64,000 nucleotides of DNA from Streptomyces sp. NBC_01463. GTDB taxonomy: Bacteria > Actinomycetota > Actinomycetes > Streptomycetales > Streptomycetaceae. The notes below the pieces were generated by a model that saw only the letters and a list, made by a program, of their open reading frames with translations, did no database searches and was not told the DNA's origin. This document shows, one piece after another, positions 57,279 to 64,000 of this stretch. A program made the translations under genes and the position numbers. Every line of letters begins with the position of its first letter. Positions within the stretch are counted from its first letter, which is position 1. The stretch lies in NCBI GenBank assembly GCA_036227345.1, contig CP109468.1, positions 4,092,001-4,156,000 on the forward strand, read 5' to 3'.

Positions 57279-57989
57279 TCACGCCTCGACCCGCACCCCG
57301 ATCTGCGCCGCGAACGCCGGAGCCAGCTCCATCAGCTGCGACGGGCTGATCACCGCACCGGCCAGCCGCTCCACACCCCGTGCGATGTCGAGCTCCGCGA
57401 CCGTCCGCAGATCCACGGACTCCATCCGCACCGCGCTGAAGTCCGCCCGCTTCAGCACACAGTCCCGGAACTCCACCCGGGTCAGCTGCGCCTCCCCGAA
57501 ATCCGGCTCCGACAGCACGCAGCCCTCGAAGACCACGTCCTTCAGCCGGGCCTTCCGCAGATTCAGGTAGTCGATCTTCCCGCCCCTGATCAGCACCCGC
57601 TCCAGCACCGCGCCGTGCATCTGCACCCCGCCCAGGCGCGCGTCCACGACCTCCACGTCCCGCATCGACACCCCCGCGAGGTCGGTGCCCACCCCCCGTA
57701 CCCCCGTCAGCACCGAATCGATGAACCGGGACCTGACCAGCTCCGTACGGTCCAGGGCGCAGCCCTCCAGCGCACAGTCCATGAACCGGGCCCCCGGACC
57801 CGACTCGTCCGCCAGGTCCACCCCGTCGAACCGCACCCCGTCGTAATCCCCGTCCGCCTCCAGGCCGCCCCCCTCGTACGCCACCAGCGGCGGCAGCCGC
57901 ACCTCAGGACGACGCGCCTCGGGGACACCGCCCCTGGCGCCCCTGCCCGACCTGCCCGTCCCGCCACCACTACCGCTGCTGCGCACCAT
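57279..57989 (-). CDS. Pentapeptide repeat protein
   Basis: 236 residues from the ATG. After a low-complexity start, about 55-215 carries pentapeptide repeats of the A(D/N)LxX kind: FDGVDLADE, FMDCALEGCALDRTELVRSRF, LRKARLKDVVFEGC and LKRADFSAVRM. They fold as a right-handed quadrilateral helix. Some such proteins mimic DNA and protect gyrase from quinolones, but most have no known role, and nothing here shows resistance. Confidence 0.88.
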   Translation of the reverse strand: MVRSSGSGGGTGRSGRGARGGVPEARRPEVRLPPLVAYEGGGLEADGDYDGVRFDGVDLADESGPGARFMDCALEGCALDRTELVRSRFIDSVLTGVRGVGTDLAGVSMRDVEVVDARLGGVQMHGAVLERVLIRGGKIDYLNLRKARLKDVVFEGCVLSEPDFGEAQLTRVEFRDCVLKRADFSAVRMESVDLRTVAELDIARGVERLAGAVISPSQLMELAPAFAAQIGVRVEA

Positions 57990-58058
57990 GCCCCCATCGT
58001 GACGCACACCACTGACAACGCCCCGCCGCGGACATCGCGGCAGGGCGCCGCCCCGGTC

Positions 58059-58532
58059 TCAGCGGCCGAGCTCCGCCAGGGCCCCGTCCGTCAGCCGGTA
58101 GACCGTCCACTCCTCCTGCGGCCGGGCGCCCAGGGACTCGTAGAACGCGATGGACGGGGCGTTCCAGTTCAGCACCGACCACTCCAGCCGCTCGTAACCG
58201 CGCTCGGCGCAGATCCGCGCCAGCTCCTTCAGCAAGGCCTTCCCGTGCCCGCCGCCACGGCGCTCCGGGCGCACGTACAGATCCTCCAGGTAGATGCCGT
58301 GCACCCCGCGCCACGTGGAGAAGTTCAGGAACCACAGGGCGAAACCGACCACCTCACCGTCGTCGTCCGACACGGCGACATGCGCGTACGCGGCAGGACG
58401 CTCACCGAACAGCGCCTCGCGCAGCTGCTCCTCGGAGGCCTTCGCCTCGTGCAGCGCCTTCTCGTAGTCGGCCAGTTCGCGGACCATCGCGTGGATGGCG
58501 GGGACGTCGGCAGCAGTAGCGGTACGAATCAT
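58059..58532 (-). CDS. GNAT acetyltransferase, diamine/SSAT-like
   Basis: 157 residues, one GNAT domain. ELADYEKAL near the start, LYVRPERRGGGHGKALL (acetyl-CoA pyrophosphate loop) and WNAPSIAFYESLGA near the end match the spermidine/diamine N-acetyltransferase group. It transfers acetyl from acetyl-CoA to an amine, with polyamines or thialysine the likely targets. ATG start. The kinase gene upstream is read in the same direction. Confidence 0.87.
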   Translation of the reverse strand: MIRTATAADVPAIHAMVRELADYEKALHEAKASEEQLREALFGERPAAYAHVAVSDDDGEVVGFALWFLNFSTWRGVHGIYLEDLYVRPERRGGGHGKALLKELARICAERGYERLEWSVLNWNAPSIAFYESLGARPQEEWTVYRLTDGALAELGR

Positions 58533-58563
58533 GAGGGCAGCGTAGACAGCACCGGCACACCCC

Positions 58564-59484
58564 CTACTCCCGCCCCAGCAGCCTCCGCGCCAGCTCGGCG
58601 TGGACGGGCGCCAGCCGCCGCCCGCCCTCCTCCGTGTCCCAGCACGCGTTCTGCAGCACCCGCCCCAGCGTCCACGCCCGCGCCCGCCCCCGGTCCAGCC
58701 CCAGCACGTCCGTCATCAGATCGAACCGCCACACCGCGTCGGCCGCGTCGAACCGGTCCGCCAGCGCCGGGAACAGCTCGAACCCGGCGTCCCCGGCCAA
58801 CGGCTTCGGATCGATCGCCACCCACCGGTCCGCGTCCCCGGCGCCGCCGCCGAACCCCGCCAGCACGTTCCCGAAATGCAGATCCCAGTGCAGCAACCGG
58901 TCCCCCGGCTCCCCCGCGACCTCCCGCACCGCCGCCGCGCAGTCCGCCACCAGCCGCCGCTCCTCCGCGTCCGCCAGCAGCCCCGCCACCTCCGGCGCCG
59001 ACGCCACCATCCGGTCCGCCGCCTCACCCAGCCCCCGCAGCCCGGCCCCCTCCGGAACCCGCACCGCGGTCAGCCCCGCCAGCAGCTCCGCGACGACCCT
59101 CACCGCCTCCCGCGCATCCGCCAACCCCGACAGCGGCCGGCCCCCGTCCAGCCGCTCCAGCAGCATCGTCCCCGTCGCCGCGTCATGCTCCAGCAGCCCC
59201 ACCGCGCCGGCCGCCGCCGCACCCCACATCCGCAGCGCGACCGGCTCCCCCACCGTCTCCGCGTCGACCGCCTGCAGCTTCAGCGCGGCCGGAAGCCCGT
59301 CCGCCTCCCGCACCACGGGCAGCACCAGCGCGCACACCCCGTACGCCGCGTCCCCGTCCAGCCGCAGCCCCCACCGCTCCAGGAACCCCTCGGCCGTCCC
59401 CGGCAGCGCCGCGACGAACGCCCGCCCGGCCGCACCGTTGTACTTGGACTGAGTGGCGATCAGCGCATCCGGAATGTCAATCAC
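58564..59484 (-). CDS. APH(6)/hydroxyurea-type antibiotic kinase family protein
   Basis: 306 residues. Protein-kinase-like fold of the APH_6_hur family: LERWGLRLDG near the start, MLLERLDGGRPL, the catalytic loop LLHWDLHFGNVLA (Asp and Asn) and the metal site VAIDPKPLAGD. Relatives phosphorylate streptomycin at O6 or hydroxyurea, but chromosomal homologues occur in many Streptomyces without a proven drug. A -10-like TAGGAT stands 7 bp before the GTG at 59,484 and no RBS is seen, so a leaderless start is likely; a GTG two codons earlier is possible. Divergent from the rhomboid-like gene. Confidence 0.85.
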   Translation of the reverse strand: MIDIPDALIATQSKYNGAAGRAFVAALPGTAEGFLERWGLRLDGDAAYGVCALVLPVVREADGLPAALKLQAVDAETVGEPVALRMWGAAAAGAVGLLEHDAATGTMLLERLDGGRPLSGLADAREAVRVVAELLAGLTAVRVPEGAGLRGLGEAADRMVASAPEVAGLLADAEERRLVADCAAAVREVAGEPGDRLLHWDLHFGNVLAGFGGGAGDADRWVAIDPKPLAGDAGFELFPALADRFDAADAVWRFDLMTDVLGLDRGRARAWTLGRVLQNACWDTEEGGRRLAPVHAELARRLLGRE

Positions 59485-59517
59485 GCGCACGATCCTAGGA
59501 GCGTGCGTCAATCGGCT

Positions 59518-60192
59518 ATGACCCCGAGCCAGCCCGCCCCGCCCACCCGGCCCCGCTCCGCACCCGCCGCGTGGCTCCGTGGCGCCGGCTCCTGGATCCG
59601 CAGCGCCCCGGGCACGTACATCTGGCTGGCCGTCCTCTTCGTCACGACCGTCATCGTCCACCAGATGTCGCCCGCCTTCGAGGAGGACTTCCTCCGCCAG
59701 CGCTCCACCAACATCCACGAACTGTCCCAGAACCCCGTCCGCGTCCTCATCAGCAGCGCCTTCTGGATCGACGGCGGCCGATGGCTCCCCTACGCCGTCC
59801 TCTACACCGTCTTCCACGCCCCCGCCGAACGCCGCCTGGGCACCCTGCGCTGGCTCACCGTCGCCGCCACCGCGCACGTCCTCGCCACCCTCGTCAGCGA
59901 AGGCGTACTGGCCTGGGCCATCCGGCACGGCCACGCCCCCGAGACCGCCGTCAACACCCTGGACGTGGGTGTCAGTTACGCACTCGCCGGTGTCGTCGCC
60001 GTCCTCACCTACTACGTGGCACGCCCCTGGCGGTACGTCTACCTCTTCGCCGTCCTCGTCATCTACGGCGTCCCCCTCATCACCGGCGCCACCTTCACCG
60101 ACGTCGGCCACTTCACCGCCGCACTCATCGGCCTCGCCTGCTACCCGCTGACCCGCACCACTCACAAGACGAAACCCCGCCCCGCGCAGTAA
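59518..60192 (+). CDS. Rhomboid-like membrane protein
   Basis: 224 residues with about six membrane segments from residue 35 on. GVSYALAG and the later DVGHFTAALIGL sit where rhomboid proteases have GxSG and the catalytic His, so the fold is rhomboid-like. GVSY keeps the Ser but loses the second Gly, so proteolysis is uncertain. The cytoplasmic N-terminus is Pro/Arg-rich. ATG start. Substrates are unknown. Confidence 0.75.
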   Translation: MTPSQPAPPTRPRSAPAAWLRGAGSWIRSAPGTYIWLAVLFVTTVIVHQMSPAFEEDFLRQRSTNIHELSQNPVRVLISSAFWIDGGRWLPYAVLYTVFHAPAERRLGTLRWLTVAATAHVLATLVSEGVLAWAIRHGHAPETAVNTLDVGVSYALAGVVAVLTYYVARPWRYVYLFAVLVIYGVPLITGATFTDVGHFTAALIGLACYPLTRTTHKTKPRPAQ

Positions 60193-60244
60193 CGTCCCGC
60201 CAGAGAGCACCGCACTCCACGGCCACACGGACAGCAGGGGACAC

Positions 60245-61645
60245 ATGAGCACCGTCAGTACCGTCAACGGCGGCATATCCTTCTGGTACGCGAACCAGGG
60301 CACCCCGGCCCCCCGCGAACCCCTGCCCGGCGACAGCAACGCCGACGTCTGCATCGTCGGCGGCGGATACACCGGCCTCTGGACGGCGTACTACCTCAAG
60401 AAGGCCGTCCCCTTCCTCAACATCACCGTCCTGGAAGCCAAGTTCTGCGGCTACGGCGCCTCCGGACGCAACGGCGGCTGGCTCTACAACGGCATCGCGG
60501 GCCGCGACCGCTACGCGAAACTCCACGGCCACGACGCGGCCGTCCGCCTCCAGCAGGCGATGAACGACACCGTCACCGAGGTCATCGACGTCGCCGCCGA
60601 GGAGAAGATCGACGCCGACATCCACCGGGGCGGCGTCCTCGAAGTCGCGTACACCCCCGCCCAGCTCGCCCGCCTCAAGGACTTCCACTCCGTCGAGATC
60701 GCCTTCGGCGAGAGCGACCGCACCCTGCACGGCGCCCGCGAGACCGCCGAACGCGTCCGCGTCACCGGCGCCGTCGGCTCCAGCTGGACCCCGCACGGCG
60801 CCCGCCTGCACCCCGCCAAACTGGTCACGGGCCTCGCCGACACCGTGGAGGCGCTCGGCGTCACCATCCACGAGTCGACGCCCGTCACCGAGATCAAGCC
60901 CAAGCACGCCATCACGCCGTACGGCACGGTCCGCGCCCCCTACATCCTGCGCTGCACCGAGGGTTTCACCGCGAACCTCAAGGGCCAGAAGCGCACCTGG
61001 CTCCCGATGAACTCCTCGATGATCGTCACCGAGCCCCTCCCCGCCGCCGTCTGGGACACCATCGGCTGGGACGGCCGCGAGACCCTCGGCGACATGGCCC
61101 ACGCCTACATGTACGCCCAGCGCACCGCCGACGACCGCATCGCGCTCGGCGGCCGCGGCTTCCCGTACCGCTACGGCTCGGCCACCGACAACGACGGACG
61201 CACCCGGCCGGCCACCATCGAGGCCCTGCGCGAACTCCTGATCCGCCTCTTCCCCACCACCGCCGGCACCCCGATAGCCCACGCCTGGTCCGGCGTCCTC
61301 GGCGTCCCCCGCGACTGGTGCGCCACCGTCACCCTCGACCGCTCCACCGGCCTCGGCTGGGCCGGCGGCTACGTCGGCTCCGGCGTCGCCACCACCAACC
61401 TCGCCGCCCGCACCCTGCGCGACCTCATCCAGCAGGACTCCGGCCAGTCCGGCCCCACCGACCTGACCACCCTCCCCTGGGTCAACCACCGCGTCCGCCG
61501 CTGGGAACCCGAACCCCTCCGCTGGCTCGGCGTCCACGGCATGTACGCCGCCTACCGCACCGCCGACCGCCGCGAACTCACCTCACCGCGCCCCGGCACG
61601 GACCCGATCGCGAAGTTCGCGGACCGGCTGTCGGGGCGGGGCTGA
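60245..61645 (+). CDS. FAD-dependent amine oxidoreductase (DAO family)
   Basis: 466 residues. The FAD-binding dinucleotide fold is clear: VCIVGGGYTGLWTAYYL (about 36-52) then VLEAKFCGYGASGRNGG, typical of gamma-glutamylputrescine oxidase (PuuB-like) and related DAO enzymes. The C-terminal WAGGYVGSGVATTNLA closes the FAD site. It would oxidise a secondary or primary amine with release of H2O2 and ammonia. No putrescine pathway genes are adjacent, so the substrate is open. Confidence 0.88.
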   Translation: MSTVSTVNGGISFWYANQGTPAPREPLPGDSNADVCIVGGGYTGLWTAYYLKKAVPFLNITVLEAKFCGYGASGRNGGWLYNGIAGRDRYAKLHGHDAAVRLQQAMNDTVTEVIDVAAEEKIDADIHRGGVLEVAYTPAQLARLKDFHSVEIAFGESDRTLHGARETAERVRVTGAVGSSWTPHGARLHPAKLVTGLADTVEALGVTIHESTPVTEIKPKHAITPYGTVRAPYILRCTEGFTANLKGQKRTWLPMNSSMIVTEPLPAAVWDTIGWDGRETLGDMAHAYMYAQRTADDRIALGGRGFPYRYGSATDNDGRTRPATIEALRELLIRLFPTTAGTPIAHAWSGVLGVPRDWCATVTLDRSTGLGWAGGYVGSGVATTNLAARTLRDLIQQDSGQSGPTDLTTLPWVNHRVRRWEPEPLRWLGVHGMYAAYRTADRRELTSPRPGTDPIAKFADRLSGRG

Positions 61646-61732
61646 GCGTCCGGCGAAATCGAGGAACAGCACCGAACACCTGGCACAGGCGTCCCTCTCC
61701 TGACGAGGTGCCCCGAACCGAAGGAAGCCGTC

Positions 61733-62824
61733 ATGCGGCTGACGGAACGCCGGCTGACACTGCGCTACCTGGAACGCCAGTTGCTGCTCGCCCGCTCCCC
61801 GATGGGGAGCGGGCAGGCGGTGCGGCTGCTGCTCGGACTCCAGGCCCAGTACTCGCCCTCGCCCTATCTCGCCCTGCTGGCACGGCTGGACGGAGCCTCC
61901 ACCACCGGACTGGAGGACTGTCTGCGCGATGCGACGGTGGTGAAGTCCACCCTCATGCGCGGCACCCTGCATCTCGTGGCGGGGGCGGACTATCCGGTCT
62001 GGGGCGAGATCTGGCGCGAGCAGGCGACCGAGCACTGGAGCCGCCGCTGTCCGGGCCTGGACGAGAAGACCGCGGCCGCGGTCGCCGAGTTCACCCGCGA
62101 GCCGCGTGAGCGCGAAGAACTGCGCGCCTTCATGGGCGAGTTGACGGGTGACGCGGTGACGCCCCGCGAACTGCTCCATGTCGCCCGCGCCCTGGTGCCG
62201 CTGGTGCAACCGCCGCCGTCCGGCTTCTGGCGACACCACGGCAAGGCGAGTCTGCAGTGCCACCGGGAACCGCCGGAGCTCGTCGGCCCGGCGGCGATGG
62301 GCCGCTGGCTGCGCGCCTACCTGACCGCGTACGGACCCGCCGGACTGCGCGACGCGGCGAAGTTCGCGGGCCTGACCGTGGGACGGGTCCGGGCGGGTCT
62401 GCCGTACGCGGACCCGGTGGAGCGGCTGGAGGGGCCCGACGGCCGGGACCTGCTGGACGTGCCGGATGCCATGGACCCGGACGAAGGGGTCCGGGTGCCG
62501 TTCCGGCTGCTGCCCAAATGGGACTCGGCGCTGCTCGCCCACACCGACCGCGGCCGGATCATGGACCCGGAGGTCCAGCGCCGCGTCGTCAACCGGTCCA
62601 ACGGTGACGTGGCGGCCACCTACCTGGTCGACGGCCGGGTGGCCGGCACCTGGTCGGCCGGCGAGAAGGGGTCGGCCGCCCGGCTCGTTCTCACCCCGCT
62701 GGTCCGCGCGGAGCTTCCGGACGACGCCGAGCCCGAGGGCGTACGACTGCTCCGCTTCCTCCATCCCCGGGCCGCCCGGCACAGCGTCGAGGCCGCCCCG
62801 TTCGACGGAGACCCGCTGCCATGA
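61733..62824 (+). CDS. Winged-helix YcaQ/AlkX-like family protein
   Basis: 363 residues of the HTH_42 (YcaQ) family. RYLERQLLLARSP and LLLGLQAQYSPSPYLALLARL near the start, STLMRGTLHLV, and RLLPKWDSALLAHTDR in the last third are the usual blocks. E. coli YcaQ unhooks DNA interstrand crosslinks as a glycosylase; many actinobacterial homologues, like this one, are uncharacterised. The active Gln motif QxQ (QAQ, about 36-38) is present. The last bases overlap a short ORF. Confidence 0.85.
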   Translation: MRLTERRLTLRYLERQLLLARSPMGSGQAVRLLLGLQAQYSPSPYLALLARLDGASTTGLEDCLRDATVVKSTLMRGTLHLVAGADYPVWGEIWREQATEHWSRRCPGLDEKTAAAVAEFTREPREREELRAFMGELTGDAVTPRELLHVARALVPLVQPPPSGFWRHHGKASLQCHREPPELVGPAAMGRWLRAYLTAYGPAGLRDAAKFAGLTVGRVRAGLPYADPVERLEGPDGRDLLDVPDAMDPDEGVRVPFRLLPKWDSALLAHTDRGRIMDPEVQRRVVNRSNGDVAATYLVDGRVAGTWSAGEKGSAARLVLTPLVRAELPDDAEPEGVRLLRFLHPRAARHSVEAAPFDGDPLP

Positions 62825-62973
62825 CCGCTCCCGCCGCGGTGGCCGCCCTGGTCGCCGAGTACTGCGCGGAGTCACTCGGGCCCACCATCGCGTCCAGGCA
62901 ACAGAAAACCCCAGGTCACAGCACACGTGACCTGGGGTTTTCGCCGAGCCCCCTATCGGATTCGAACCGATGA
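62821..62973 (+). pseudogene. Short coupled ORF, probable gene remnant at a tRNA
   Basis: 50 codons starting at an ATG that overlaps the previous stop (ATGA). The first 25 residues (MTAPAAVAALVAEYCAESLG) look like ordinary Streptomyces coding sequence. The rest runs through a terminator hairpin and into the antisense of tRNA-Thr. I read it as the surviving start of a gene truncated near the tRNA 3' end, but a chance ORF cannot be excluded. Confidence 0.4.
62905..62941. terminator. Strong hairpin terminator of tRNA-Thr
   Basis: AAAACCCCAGGTCAC (62,905-62,919) and GTGACCTGGGGTTTT (62,927-62,941) form a perfect 15-bp stem with a 7-nt loop. Read on the minus strand it ends in a U-tract 6 bp after the tRNA. 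Confidence 0.92.
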
Positions 62974-63020
62974 CCTACGCATTACAAGTGCGTTGCTCTG
63001 GCCAGCTGAGCTAAGGAGGC
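62947..63020 (-). tRNA. tRNA-Thr (TGT anticodon)
   Basis: 74 nt. Acceptor arm GCCTCCT pairs with AGGGGGC; the D-arm has AGCTCAGCTGG and the T-arm GGTTCGAATCC. The anticodon loop is CTTGTAA, so the anticodon is TGT, reading ACA (and other ACN by wobble). CCA is not encoded. Confidence 0.95.
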
Positions 63021-63085
63021 GTGCCGGAGCAGTGTAACCAACGGCGGCCCCCGCCCCGCGCAGAAATCTCACACACCTCCAACTA

Positions 63086-63147
63086 CTGACAGATCGCAAA
63101 CCGCCAGGTAGCGTCGCTGGAAGTTCACCCAGGTGGACCAGACCACT
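63086..63147 (+). promoter_or_regulatory. msiK promoter with DasR-like site
   Basis: CTGACA (63,086-63,091) and TAGCGT (63,109-63,114) are spaced by 17 bp, a good vegetative promoter. Just downstream of the expected start, GGTGGACCAGACCACT (63,132-63,147) matches 12 of 16 dre positions, including the whole right half AGACCACT. Binding there could block transcription. Confidence 0.7.
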
Positions 63148-63201
63148 CCCTTTGCAACGGATCGTCCGGCACGTTCCTGCCGGTTGAGGAGAAGATTCAG
63201 C

Positions 63202-64000
<799 letters not shown>

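Noticed and set aside
57279..57989. Quinolone resistance protein (Qnr-like)
   Set aside because: Only the generic pentapeptide repeat fold is seen. No Qnr-specific loops can be recognised.

Overview
The base composition (high GC, C/G-ending codons), the GTG starts and the gene content (SARP/NB-ARC regulator, DasR-like operators, a CdgB-type cyclase, HbpS-SenS-SenR, MsiK) all point to a Streptomyces chromosome. The left 36 kb is accessory: a nonribosomal peptide synthetase (NRPS) cluster that runs off the left edge. The right 28 kb is ordinary core chromosome.

NRPS cluster, about 1-36,000. Three translationally coupled synthetases are read on the minus strand from 25,168 down to 3,727. NRPS-1 is A-T-C-A-T-C-A-T, NRPS-2 is C-A-T-C-A-T-E and NRPS-3 is C-T-C-A-T-TE, which makes a seven-module line. 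Module 6 has no adenylation domain. A separate A-T protein (1,032-3,569) follows, then a SyrP-like Fe(II)/2-oxoglutarate hydroxylase (1-970, cut by the window edge). The simplest reading is that the A-T protein loads an amino acid, the oxygenase hydroxylates it on the carrier, and it enters at module 6 in trans. Pocket residues read by eye suggest unknown(Lys2-like)-Asn-unknown-Phe-D-Tyr-X6(possibly hydroxylated)-X7. I cannot name the product. Modules 4 and 5 are a tandem duplication with two long identical blocks, and their pockets differ at one visible residue (Trp to Ser, Phe-like to Tyr-like).

Divergent from NRPS-1 is an overlapping five-gene operon: two ABC exporters around a type II thioesterase. 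The shared promoter carries three direct repeats at exact 11-bp spacing, the arrangement SARP regulators bind. Similar repeats precede the A-T gene. Further right are a small coiled-coil membrane protein, an extra trpD, a 64-residue signal-bearing peptide, a 1002-residue AfsR-like SARP, a PPTase-like protein that lacks the metal ligands, and a secreted serine protease. No MbtH-like gene was seen in the window.

Amino sugar region, about 37-44 kb. It holds a sugar-binding lipoprotein, a SIS-domain protein, a ROK kinase and NagA, then a PfkB kinase and a class II aldolase. DasR-like (dre) sites lie at 38,522 and 39,684, and a third lies in the promoter of msiK at 63,132. The set could serve GlcNAc or a complete GalNAc/galactosamine (Aga) pathway.

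Core region, about 44-64 kb. It holds a CBM35-like membrane protein, the diguanylate cyclase CdgB with BldD-like and Crp-like sites upstream, a flavin reductase, ArfB, TerD and secreted M4 and M1 metallopeptidases. These are followed by a lipoprotein beta-propeller, an ankyrin protein, the HbpS-SenS-SenR haem/redox system, several small proteins, an APH(6)-type kinase, a rhomboid-like protein, an FAD amine oxidase, a YcaQ-type protein, tRNA-Thr and the start of msiK.
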